Assembly: GCA_002368355.1 (NCBI GenBank)
Contig: AP018281.1
Location: 682,001 to 746,000, forward strand
Length of the DNA stretch: 64,000 bases
Source: Chondrocystis sp. NIES-4102
Lineage (GTDB): Bacteria; Cyanobacteriota; Cyanobacteriia; Cyanobacteriales; Xenococcaceae
Reading direction: 5' to 3'
Of the stretch, positions 38,887 to 49,000 are shown one piece after another. The translations under genes and the position numbers were made by a program. Numbering within the stretch: the stretch's first letter is position 1; the number at the start of each line of letters is the position of its first letter. The notes beneath the pieces were generated by a model. The model made no database searches. It was not told the origin of the DNA and saw only the letters and a program-made list of their open reading frames with translations.

Positions 38887-39630
38887 GTGATTCAAATACA
38901 AACCTTAGAAGAATTATCACTTAACGCTTTCCCCAGCTTACAGCAGATTATTTATGATGGTTGGATTTTGCGCTTTGCTCAAGGATATACCAAGCGTGCC
39001 AATTCCATCACACCTTTATATCCTGGTACATTACCTTTAAACACCAAAATTCAATATTGCGAGCAAGTTTATTCTAGGTTTGCCCAAAAGCCCATCTTTC
39101 GTTTAACTAATACCAATCAAACAGCAACTTTAAACCAAACCCTAACCCAATTAGGATATCAACAGGAAGAAAATATTAGCCTGCAACTCAAAACCATAGT
39201 AGCCAAACAAACATCCTTCAATCAATCTTTGATCACGCTAAATGATGCAGTTTCCGAAGAATGGTTAGATCATTATGTCCATGCGGTTAATTTACCCATC
39301 CAACATTGGGATACCCTAGGGACAATTTTATCAATTATTCCCCATCCTACTTGCTATGCTTGGTTAAAAGATGCCCATCGCTTTTGTTGTTGTGGTTTGG
39401 GAGTGTTGCAAAATCAATATTTAGGTTTATATTTTATCGCTACAGCTAAACAACAGCGTCGTAAAGGTTATGCAGCACAATTAATCTCTGCCATGTTGCA
39501 TTGGGGTAAAAACAATGGTGCAACTCAGGCTTATTTACAAGTAGAAACCGAGAATCAAGCAGCAATTAATTTGTACAATAAATTAGGTTTTACTGAAGTT
39601 TATCAATATTTTTATCGTCTTAAACCATGA
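38887..39630 (+). CDS. GNAT-family N-acetyltransferase
   Basis: 247 residues. The C-terminal half is a GNAT domain, with the acetyl-CoA loop in QQRRKGYAAQLI and the following AINLYNKLGFTEVYQYFYRL strand-helix. The N-terminal half is a partner domain (YDGWILRFAQGYTKRANSI) often seen in two-domain GNATs. The substrate is unknown. The likely start is a GTG at 38887 without a clear ribosome binding site. Its stop overlaps the start of the S4 gene (ATGA), so the two are translationally coupled. Confidence 0.82.
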   Translation: MIQIQTLEELSLNAFPSLQQIIYDGWILRFAQGYTKRANSITPLYPGTLPLNTKIQYCEQVYSRFAQKPIFRLTNTNQTATLNQTLTQLGYQQEENISLQLKTIVAKQTSFNQSLITLNDAVSEEWLDHYVHAVNLPIQHWDTLGTILSIIPHPTCYAWLKDAHRFCCCGLGVLQNQYLGLYFIATAKQQRRKGYAAQLISAMLHWGKNNGATQAYLQVETENQAAINLYNKLGFTEVYQYFYRLKP

Positions 39631-39836
39631 ATGATCCCGTAACTCAGCCTTATATCAAACTCGATCAGTTTCTTAAGTGGCAAGGAATTGCCCAAACGGG
39701 AGGGGAAGCCAAAATTATCATTAAACAAGGGATAGTAGAAGTTAATGGCGAAGAAGAAATTAGACGAGGTAGAAAATTAGTAACAGGCGATCGCGTTACT
39801 GTGGCTGGAATTACTCACCGCGTCGAACTGTCTTAA
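39627..39836 (+). CDS. S4-domain RNA-binding protein (YbcJ-like)
   Basis: 69 residues covering one S4 RNA-binding fold: YIKLDQFLKWQGIAQTGGEA, then IIKQGIVEVNGE and RGRKLVTGDRV. It matches the small stand-alone S4 proteins (YbcJ/RlbA-type) thought to bind structured RNA. The ATG overlaps the GNAT stop by four bases and the VOC gene follows 29 bases later. Confidence 0.85.
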   Translation: MNDPVTQPYIKLDQFLKWQGIAQTGGEAKIIIKQGIVEVNGEEEIRRGRKLVTGDRVTVAGITHRVELS

Positions 39837-39865
39837 GTTTAAAAAAAATATTAGTCATAATCATC

Positions 39866-40324
39866 ATGTTGCCAAGTAAATTAACATCTCCTGCTATTGC
39901 TGTTGGTAGTTTAAGACGTATACATCATATCGCTCTCAACGTTAAAGATCTTGCAGCCTCGCGTTATTTTTATGGACAAGTTTTAGGGTTACATGAACTT
40001 ACAGGGGTAGAAATTCCTTCTACACTAATTGAATTGGTAGCAGCAGGTAAGGTGGCGAATTTTCAAACTCCCGACGGCATAATTATTGATTTATTTAGTG
40101 AACCTAATTTGTTTCCTCCTGATGCAGATCCCAAAAAAGAATTTACTCGCGCTAATCATTTAGCTTTTGATATCGATCCTAGTCATTTTGAACAGGCGGT
40201 AAATATACTTAAAGATCTTGAGATCCCTATCGCCTCCGATGTTGTAACTCGTCCTACGGGTAAAGGTTTTTATATTTATGATCCAGATGGTTTTATTGTG
40301 GAAATCCGTTGTGATCCGCTTTAG
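39866..40324 (+). CDS. VOC (glyoxalase / extradiol dioxygenase-like) family protein
   Basis: 152 residues with the paired beta-alpha-beta-beta-beta units of the VOC fold. Metal ligands expected at the strand ends are RIHHIALNV, TLIELVA, ANHLAFDI and GFIVEIRC, giving a His-Glu-His-Glu set like glyoxalase I and related enzymes. The substrate cannot be read. It is the third gene of a tightly packed GNAT-S4-VOC group. Confidence 0.82.
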   Translation: MLPSKLTSPAIAVGSLRRIHHIALNVKDLAASRYFYGQVLGLHELTGVEIPSTLIELVAAGKVANFQTPDGIIIDLFSEPNLFPPDADPKKEFTRANHLAFDIDPSHFEQAVNILKDLEIPIASDVVTRPTGKGFYIYDPDGFIVEIRCDPL

Positions 40325-40467
40325 TCATAGAATGTGGCTTGTTTAACCAATAATATGTTAAGCAATGTAAAAAAAAGATAAACTTCCGTAAGGTCGCGGA
40401 TGGCGATCCCTAAATATTTTTAAATAATTGTCATATAAGCTTACAAACTGACAAACAAGTGATGCGA

Positions 40468-40490
40468 CTACGGGATTTGACATCCCGTAG
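40468..40490. other. Isolated perfect hairpin, possible IS-end remnant
   Basis: CTACGGGAT and ATCCCGTAG pair perfectly around TTGAC. A second, shorter complementarity (ACCC...GGGT) follows at about 40500. The spacer 40325-40654 has no gene. Hairpins of this kind mark the ends of IS200/IS605-type elements, so this could be the scar of one. Confidence 0.35.
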
Positions 40491-40654
40491 CTTCCGTCAC
40501 CCTTGTACGGGTCAAAGAATTTCCAACTAATATTTAATATTAATAAATTTTAAGATTGAAAACTTAAAGCGGAATTTCTTTTGTAAGTAATAACGAAAAT
40601 GCGGTCTAGAAGCCTTTAGCTTTTAATACTAAGGTAATCGATCGCAACTGTTTG

Positions 40655-41521
40655 ATGAATTGTTTTGTAATTCTTATGGCTAATGACAATACTGAACCAT
40701 CTGCTTTAAGTGATGTGGAATGGGTGCAAATTGCGCCAGGTAAAGTTATAGTTGCAAACCGAGAGCGTGGCTGGTTATATCAACCTCGTTCAGCAGAAGA
40801 TCGCTTTTCTCTACCAATGCAAGGTGTTGGCAATATTGCTACATCTTACAAACTATTAGATACAGCGATCGCAGTGGCTAAATATACTATACAGTCTAAC
40901 CTTAGACCACCTACTTTAACACCCACTCGTTGGATATGGCGATTAGCAAGTGCTTATCATTTGACTTTCCCTGTATCCAAATTAATGACAGATGCAGCTA
41001 AAGGTTTTTCCGCCAGCAACCGTAATCATTTAGCAGCATGGGCTTTAGAAAAGGCTCAAGAAGAACAAGGTCATGATCGCCTCGCTTTACTTGATATTCA
41101 ATCTTTAGGATATGAAGCTGAAGCAGTCGTTAAGGCATTAGTTCCTTCCGCAGCAGTTTTATTGGTCGATTACTTGCGTCGTAGTACACAAGATGACGAT
41201 CCCATTGATTGTGTAGGCTATTCCTATACGATGGAGCGTTTATCTTTAGGTATTGGGGATGATTACATCGAAAAAATTGAGGCATTATTACCAGCCGATA
41301 TTAATGCGACTCGCTGTTTACGGGTACATAGCTCTGTGGGAGCAGATGCAGATCACGTAGATGAAACAGTTGCAATGGTAGCTTCTCTAACTCCTACTGA
41401 ACGAACCCGTGTAGCTAGAGCTTGTTATGAAACTGCGCTGATGTGTTTTAGTCCACCACCTGAAAATTATATTTTAGATCAACAACTTCAGGATATTTTA
41501 CAACCTTTAAAGTTTAGTTAA
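40655..41521 (+). CDS. Heme-oxygenase-like helical protein (possible HDO-type metalloenzyme)
   Basis: 288 residues, mostly helical, with no named family I can assign with certainty. An 80-residue N-terminal part precedes a region with spaced metal-ligand-like residues: E-x-x-H in EEQGH, a glutamate in YTMERLSLG, and two histidines with acidic residues in HSSVGADADHVDE. That order (ExxH, E, H, DxxH) fits heme-oxygenase-like di-iron oxidases and oxygenases, such as the enzymes that N-oxidise or cleave small substrates. ATG at 40655 or 40676 (MANDNTEP) is possible; neither has a strong ribosome binding site. It lies 86 bases upstream of a small acidic peptide gene and near the NRPS. Confidence 0.6.
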   Translation: MNCFVILMANDNTEPSALSDVEWVQIAPGKVIVANRERGWLYQPRSAEDRFSLPMQGVGNIATSYKLLDTAIAVAKYTIQSNLRPPTLTPTRWIWRLASAYHLTFPVSKLMTDAAKGFSASNRNHLAAWALEKAQEEQGHDRLALLDIQSLGYEAEAVVKALVPSAAVLLVDYLRRSTQDDDPIDCVGYSYTMERLSLGIGDDYIEKIEALLPADINATRCLRVHSSVGADADHVDETVAMVASLTPTERTRVARACYETALMCFSPPPENYILDQQLQDILQPLKFS

Positions 41522-41607
41522 TTTCATTAGCTGAATCAATAATTTAAGAATAAACAAACAATTTTTAATATTATCTATTGCCGTCAATACAAATTAGGAG
41601 AATTAAC

Positions 41608-41754
41608 ATGAATACTGCAACCGCTACTATAATCAAATCTGTTGATGATACTCTTGATATTTTAGCTCAATTTGCCCTTGAAATCGATTTGGAAAGTATT
41701 TTACATGAAGAATTAGAGTTAGGTTTAGCTAGTGATATTAGCAACGCTTTCTAA
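41608..41754 (+). CDS. 48-residue acidic peptide gene with strong RBS
   Basis: Begins MNTATATIIKSVDDTL and ends GLASDISNAF. The predicted peptide is strongly acidic (eleven Asp/Glu, one Lys) and lacks cysteine and aromatic residues apart from two Phe. It should form an amphipathic helix in the centre (DILAQFALEIDLESILHEEL). AGGAGA lies seven bases before the ATG, the clearest ribosome binding site in this part of the window, and an intrinsic terminator follows 42 bases after the stop. It is not seen elsewhere in the window. It could be a RiPP-type precursor or a small regulator of the preceding enzyme, or, less likely, a chance frame in an sRNA. Confidence 0.6.
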   Translation: MNTATATIIKSVDDTLDILAQFALEIDLESILHEELELGLASDISNAF

Positions 41755-41796
41755 TTGATTAAAGCTACGAGAAATCAAGATTAAGTCAATAATTGA

Positions 41797-41828
41797 GCAG
41801 GTGTTAAGGCATCTGCTTTTTATTTTTT
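41797..41828 (+). terminator. Intrinsic terminator after the small peptide gene
   Basis: Arms GCAGGTG and CATCTGC (one G-T pair) around TTAAGG are followed by TTTTTATTTTTT. This closes the transcription unit of the acidic peptide and possibly of the heme-oxygenase-like gene before it. Confidence 0.8.
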
Positions 41829-41898
41829 AAAATTAGATAAAAATATTGATAGGTAGATCAGGCGATCGCTAATTAAAGTTTAAAGGGAGATTAATATA

Positions 41899-42616
41899 TT
41901 GTTAGCTGATTATGAAATATTATCTTTGCCAAAAGTAAGCCTGGAAACTAAGGAGTTGCTCCCTGAATTTTCTGGTATATATTATGTCGTTGATGAAAAT
42001 AAAATAGTCTGGTATATCGGCAAGGCTAAAAATATTCGTAAACGTTGGCAAGGTAAATCTCATCATCGCATTTATCAATTAAAACTCTTAAAACATAAAT
42101 ATTTCGATATCTTCTATGAATATATTGATTTATTTCAGTTAGATATAAGAGAAAAACAACAAATAGCCAAATATATTCCACATCTTAATAATAGTCCTGT
42201 TAAAAGTAAAAAAGTTTATCCTACAGAAACTTTATTGCGAGAGACAATTGTTAAAGTATAAAATTTTGCTTTTATTTTAGGTATAGAACCACCTCGAAGA
42301 GAAATAAAAGAGCAAATTAATATAGCATGGGTAATTAAAGAACAATGGTTAGATTTACCAATTATTCATTTATCTTTCAACTTTTTAGATTTCCAAGCTA
42401 TATTCGAGCCTCAGTCTACAAATGAACAAGAAGCATTAATCAAAGCTGTATTTATTACTCGTAAAGCTTACCATTAGTAAATGGGAAAGTTTACCCAAAA
42501 AATATCCTTACATATTTCGCTTGCGTGTTGATGGCTATATTACTGAATTTAACTACGTAAATATTTGGATAGCTGATTGCCTGACACAAGTAGCTAAAAG
42601 TATTGATACCTGGTAA
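41899..42616 (+). pseudogene. GIY-YIG nuclease-domain gene broken by one stop and one frameshift
   Basis: The first 120 codons hold a GIY-YIG domain: SGIYYVVDENKIVWYIG, then KNIRKRW, with the glutamate in LREKQQ-like context. They start at TTG 41899, eight bases after AAAGGGAGA. A TAA at 42259 stops this frame. The same frame then stays open for 71 more codons (FAFILGIEPPRREIKEQ ... FITRKAYH) to a TAG at 42475. Deleting one T near 42474 joins it to a coding-like frame (SKWESLPKKYPYIFRLRVDG ... AKSIDTW) ending with TAA at 42614. Read across both lesions it is one protein of about 238 residues, so this is a recent pseudogene, unless the lesions are sequencing errors. Confidence 0.7.
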
Positions 42617-42671
42617 GAGAAAAGAAAAGGGGGAGTATTCATGGGAAGTCGCATTAGCCCTTTTGTTTTCT
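42573..42671. repeat. Direct repeat copy A, left of the NRPS
   Basis: 99 bases starting CTGATTGCCTGACACAAG and ending CCCTTTTGTTTTCT. It contains the last 14 codons of the broken GIY-YIG gene and a hairpin AAAAGGG...CCCTTTT followed by GTTTTCT. The second copy is at 52363-52456, on the other side of the NRPS gene, in the same orientation. Confidence 0.9.
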
Positions 42672-43004
42672 ACCGTTGATGGTATGACAATTCAAATTAA
42701 AGGAAAGAACTCAGACAAAGAGTCGATCCGCATTGAAAACGTGGTATTAGCTATCTCAAGATTGGCTGACGGTGGCTAAGAGGGGTATTACATAAAGATC
42801 GCCATTTATTCAAACCCACGGCTTTAATTAGTACAGATCTTTAACCTTGTTTCGCTTCCAAGAAAGCCAAAAGACAATACTATGGTGCTATTCGGTTTAG
42901 TGGGATTGATGAGATTAAAAGTTCTATTGTTTAGCTTTTTGGAGATGTGTCAGGCAGTCAGGATTATTGATAATAGTCTTTCATTTTTTGAGAGATTACT
43001 TTGC
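42672..43004 (+). pseudogene. Decayed coding scraps, possibly transposase-derived
   Basis: No intact gene. Short coding-like pieces appear in shifting plus-strand frames. One (ending 42779) reads through the repeat as WEVALALLFS and continues TVDGMTIQIKGKNSDKES. Another (to 42843) is VLHKDRHLFKPTALISTDL, which resembles the RDP-x-G-x-F-x-P-x-ALLCTDL segment of DDE transposases. A third (to 42939) has KRQYYGAIRFSGIDEIKSS. Together they look like the wreck of an insertion sequence, but no ends or target duplication could be defined. Confidence 0.35.
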
Positions 43005-46000
43005 TCAATCTGTTTCCAAGATCGCTTTTACCTCTCTTGTGTCGCCCTTACAGATATTTTTGTTAAGACAATTTTTAAGCACTTCTGCTAAGTGCTCTAC
43101 ATTAGGTTCTTCAAGCATGGAAAAGTGATGACCAGGAACAGGATAAATATCTATCTCTTGTCCGACTAAATTTTTCCAACCTAAATATTCATCTCTTTCA
43201 CGACCAACTCCACCAAAGGAGTCCTTTGTTCGCATCAGAATAACCTTACCTGGATAAAACTTGAGCTGGTGATTTTTTCTTGCTGTGTCGTTTCTAGCTT
43301 CGATGAATATGTTATGCAGTCTTAGAGATAAAGGAAGATCGAAATATTGGAACACTTTAACAGATAGCTTCTGGAAATTGTATTCTAAATCGTCTTGAAG
43401 CCATCTTTTCCAATCTAGAACTCTTTCTATAACGTAGTTATGTTTTCTTTCCAATAGATTATTAAAATGAATTATAATTCGTTGGGAGAATGGTAATCGT
43501 TTGCTGGAAGTTGGTGCGTTAGAATCAAGCAATATTAACTTGTCTACTTTTTCTCCTTGTTGATTGAGTTGTCGTGACATTTCAAAAGCTAATTGACCGC
43601 CGAAAGAATAACCTCCCAACAAGTAAGGACCAATGGGCTGAATTTTTTTTATCTCCTGAATATAATAAGCTGCCATCTCTTCAACTGTAGTCAGTATTTC
43701 TGCTTCTCCGTTTAATCCTTGTGGTTGTATCCCATAAACAGGTCGCTCCGTTCCAAGGTAGTTAGCTAAATTACGATAGACTAATACGCTAGTTCCTTTA
43801 GCGTGCAATAAGAACAAAGGTAGTTTAGAACCTTTAGGTTGAATGGGAACTAAACAAGATCCAGCAGCTAAAGATTGTTTTTGGTCAATAATATTAGATA
43901 AATCTTTAACAGTAGGAGCTTCAAAAAGAGTGGCTAGGGGAAAAACTCTACCAAATACTTGCTCGATTTTGGCAAATAGGCGCAATGCTAATAAAGAGTG
44001 CCCACCCAACTCAAAGAAATTGTCGTGAATACCTACTTGGTCGATACCCAGAACATTAGCCCAGATAGTTGCTAATATCTCTTCCGTACGATTACTAGGT
44101 GGAACAAATTCAGAATCTAATTGAATATTGGAGGCATCTGCTGCAGGTAGGACATGACGGTCGATTTTGCCATTGGGAGTCAGAGGCAAAGTGTCCAAGA
44201 ACACAAAGGCATTAGGCACCATGTAATTGGGTAGGCGTTCTTGCACAAAAGAGCGCAAATCACTACTGTTCAATTGTTCTTGTTGGGGAACAACATAGGC
44301 AACAAGGCGTTTATCACCAGGAATATCTTCTCTGACAATGACGACTTTTTCCCGAATACCGGGGTGTTGGGCAAGTACAGATTCTATTTCGCCAAGCTCA
44401 ATCCGAAAACCGCGTATTTTCACTTGGTAATCTTGACGACCGAGAAATTTAATGTTGCCATCAGGAAGATAGCAAGCTAAATCTCCCGTCTTGTAGAGGC
44501 GGGCTTGAGGGTCATCACTAAAAGGATTGGGTATAAATTTCTCAGCCGTGAGTTCCAGACGGTTGAGATAACCTTCGGCTAAACCATCGCCACCAAGATA
44601 TAGTTCTCCAGGAACCCCGATTGGCAAGAGTTGTAGATATGTATCTAAAATATAAACATTAGTGTTAGCGATCGCTCTGCCGATGGGAATTGTTACTGCC
44701 CCTTCTGATATATCTTCTACCCGATACCAGGTAGAAAAAGTGGTATTTTCCGTAGGTCCGTATACATTCAGTAAATTTTCTGGTGCACCATGTAGTAATA
44801 CTTTCTCCGCAGAACGGGGGTCAGCAGCTTCACCGCCAAACAGTACGTATCGCATAGTCTGGAAAGCTGTAGGCACTTCCTTGGTAATTTGGTTAAAAAG
44901 TGCTGTGGTCAAAAACATGACTGTCAAACCCTGCTCTTGGATAGAGGTAGCAAATTTTTGAGGCGAAAGAACAATATCCTGACTAATTATCACTAGGCAG
45001 GCTCCATTTAGTAATGCCCCCCAAATTTCAAAGGTGGCAGCATCGAAGGAGCAATTAGATACTTGAGCAATGACATCAGTAGAATTGATTTGTACGTAGT
45101 CAGTGTTAAGCACTAAACGATTGATACCTTTGTGAGGAATGATTGTCCCCTTGGGTTTGCCCGTAGAGCCTGATGTATAGATCACATAAGCAATATTTTC
45201 TGGAGTAGTAGTTGTTACCAGGTTATCTTGGCTATTATGTTTAATATTTTCCCAATCTAAATCCAGAACAACTTGTTTGATCCCAAGTTCGGGTAGTTGA
45301 TGGATCAGGTGTTTTTGTGTCAACAGCACGTATACTTGGGAGTCTGACAACATCAGATTTAGGCGTTCTTTAGGATACTTAGAATCTAAAGGCACATAAG
45401 CACCACCTGCCTTGAGAATTCCTAATAGTCCCACTAGCATTTCAATAGAACGTTCGATACAAATACCCACCAGCACATCTGGTTGGACACCCAATTTCTG
45501 CAAGTGATGGGCTAGTTGGTTGGCTCGCTGATTTAGTTCTCGGTAGGTGAGTTGCTGTCCTTCAAACTCTACCGCTACTGCATCTGGTGTACGCTCTACC
45601 TGCGACTCAAATAACTGATGAATACATTTTTGAGGATACTCTGTGGCAGTATCATTCCATTTGACCAACAATTGGTGTTTCTCATCTGTTGTCAGCAGGG
45701 GTAATTGGTCAATGGTTTGTTGGGGATTGTCGATAATGCCTTCGAGCAAAGTCTGGAAATGTGCCGTCATCCGTTCAATCGTGGCAGCATCAAATAAATC
45801 CGTGTTGTAGTTCCATGATCCTGCGAGTATCCCGTCCTTCTCGGTAACTGACAGAAGTAAGTCAAATTTCGACGTTTCTGCTTGCAATTCTAAGGGATTT
45901 TCCTTTAAGCCTAGCAGTTGTTTCGAGCGTCCTGGAGCATTCTGTAACACAAACATTACTTGGAACAAGGGACTATAACTCAAGGATCGTTCTGGGTTTA

Positions 46001-49000
46001 GTTCCTCAACTAGTTTCTCGAAGGGCAAATCTTGATGAGCATAGGCATCTAGTGTGATTGAACGCACTCCTCCTAGTAATTCCTGAAAACTGGGATTCCC
46101 CGATAAATCCGTGCGTAGCACTAAAGTATTAACAAAACAGCCAATTAAACCTTCTATCTCAACCCGATTACGCCCTGCAATGGGAGAGCCTACCACAACA
46201 TCATTTTGTCTGCTGTAGCGATATAGTAGGATTTGAAAAGCTGCTAACAAGGTCATATAAAGAGTGACCCCTTCCTGACGACAAAGATGTTTTAGTCCAT
46301 CCCTCAAGCCTTGGGAGAGGATGAAAGATTGGCTTGCACCACGATAAGTTTGAACTGCTGGACGGGGACGGTCTGTAGGTAATTCTAGTAGTGGTTTTGC
46401 ACCTGCTAGTTGCTGTTGCCAATAGCTCAGTTGCTGGTCTAATATTTCACCTGACAGCCATTCTCTCTGCCAAACCGCATAGTCAGCGTATTGAATGGGC
46501 AGTTTTTCTAATGGATTGGGTTGACCATCTAAGAAAGCTTGATAAAGTTGTGTTAATTGCTTCGAGAGGATGCCCATTGACCAACCATCGGCAGCAATAT
46601 GATGCATGACTAACAACAAGATATGCTCCTGTGGTGCTAATTTTAGCAAACAACCCCGTAGCATCATGTCTGATGATAGATCGAATGGTTGTTGACTTTC
46701 TTGTTGCAGTAGTTTTTGTATCTGGGTTTCCTGTTCTGCTTGCTCATACTGCTGTAGTTCAATAATAGGCAGTTCTACTAATTTAGGTGCAGTAATGACT
46801 TGTATGGGGTTGCCGTTTTCGGAAATATAATTGGTGTGGAGTACCTCGTGGTGAGCAACTATGGCATCTAGTGCTTGCTGTAGTACTGTAATGTTGAGGT
46901 CGCCACTTAATCTTACTGACCAGGGTATGGTGTAGAAGGGATTATTAGGTTCTAGTTGGGCTAAAAACCACAATCTTTGCTGGGCAAAGGACAATGGGAC
47001 ACTGTCGCGTTTTTCCCTAAGAGATATTATTTGGTATTTGGATAATTCAGCTGCTTGGTTCTGATGCTGAGCAATTGTTTGAGCTAATGTGATAATTGTC
47101 GGGTTTTCAAACAGCGATTGCAATGGTATTTCTAAGTTGAAGGCTTGTCGTATCCGTGAAATTACTTGAGTTGCCAGTAGGGAATGTCCACCTAACTTAA
47201 AGAAATCGTCGTTAATACCAACTTGATCGACACCCAGAACATCAGCCCAGATAGTGGCTAAGATCTCTTCTGTAGGATTACTGGGTGGAACAAATTCAGT
47301 ATCTAATTGAAGATTAGAGGCATCTGGTGCAGGTAAAGCGCGACGGTCTACTTTGCCGTTCGGGGTTAATGGCAGGGCATCCAAAACCATAAATTGCGTC
47401 GGTATCATGTAGTTTGGCAATCTTGCTTGGAGAAATTTGCGTAATACTGATATTTGATGGTGAGCAACCTGACCATTTTCTAGATCTCGAACAAAGTAAC
47501 CAACTAAAGTTTTGTTGATCCCTCTATCTTCTCGGACAATCGCTATCGCTTGTTTGACTCCAGGACAGTTGGTCATTGTCTGTTCAATTTCGCCAAGTTC
47601 AATGCGAAAGCCTCGAACTTTCACTTGGTAGTCAATCCGTCCCAAGCATTCAATCTGACCATTGGGTAAGAATCTGGCTAAGTCGCCAGTTTTATACAAT
47701 TTGCTTTCGGGTACTGCACTGAAAGGATTCGGGATGAATTTTTGCTCAGTAAGTTCGGGGCGATTGAGATATCCCCGTGCTACCCCTGCTCCAGCTATAT
47801 GTAGTTCCCCTAACACGCCAATCGGAACGGGCTGTAAATTTGGATCTAAGATGTATATTTGAGTATTGGCAATTGGATGTCCGATAGTTATTGCTTGATC
47901 GCCTGTTTGCACTTGACAACCAGTTGACCATATAGTAGTTTCTGTAGGGCCATAAAAATTCCACAGTTCGACACCCATTGATAGCAGCTTTTGGGCTAAA
48001 TCTTGAGGTAAAGCCTCGCCTCCAGAAATTATTTTTAGCTTGTTTTTAAAAGAACTTTGCTCCGCAGCTAATAATTGCCAAGTGACGGGCGTTGCTTGCA
48101 TAAAGGTAGTTCCATAGCGCTCAATCGCCTGTTTAAGCTTTGTGCGATCAACAGCAACTTCTCTGCTAACCACTACTAACTGCGCTCCCACAATTAAAGG
48201 AGTAAAAATTTCTAGTACAGAAATATCAAACGAAATAGTAGTAATTGCCAAGAATACATCATCTGCTGTCAAACCTGGTTTTTGTTTAATGCTGCTTAAA
48301 AGATTAACTGCATTTTTGTGAGAAACTAAAACTCCTTTGGGTTTGCCTGTGGAACCAGAAGTATAAATAACGTAAGCTAAATTATCGGGTTTAACCTCAA
48401 CAGAAATAGCTACTTGGTCATTAGCAATAGTTTCGCGATCGCCATCTAGGCAAACAACTGTTGCAGTAGACTCTGGCAGTCGGGATGCTAAAGATTTTTG
48501 CGTAACCAAAACTCTGACTTGTGCATCTTGCAGAATCAAGGAAATTCTCTCGGTCGGATAAGCTGGATCGAGAGGAACGTAAGCACCACCAGCCTTGAGA
48601 ACGCCCAACAGAGCTACAACCATTTCTAGAGAACGTTCGATACAAATACCCACCAGCACATCTGGTTGGACACCCAATTTCTGCAAGTGATGGGCTAGTT
48701 GGTTTGATCGCTGATTTAGTTCTCGGTAGGTGAGTTGCTGTCCTTCAAACTCTACCGCTACTGCATCTGGTGTACGCTCTACCTGCGACTCAAATAACTG
48801 ATGAATACATTTTTGAGGATACTCTGTGGCAGTATCATTCCATTTGACCAACAATTGCTGTCTCTCATCTGTTGTCAGCAGGGGTAATTGGTCAATGGTT
48901 TGTTGGGGATTGTCGACAATGCCTTCGAGCAAAGTCTGGAAATGTGCCGTCATCCGTTCAATCGTGGCAGCATCAAATAAATCCGTGTTGTAAGTAAAAG

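Noticed and set aside
41599-41828. Considered as an sRNA only
   Set aside because: The strong RBS with correct spacing and the uniform acidic helical peptide favour a coding gene; the sRNA option is kept as an alternative.
42882-43091. 69-codon plus-strand open frame
   Set aside because: It overlaps the 3' end of the NRPS gene and has hydrophobic, atypical composition.
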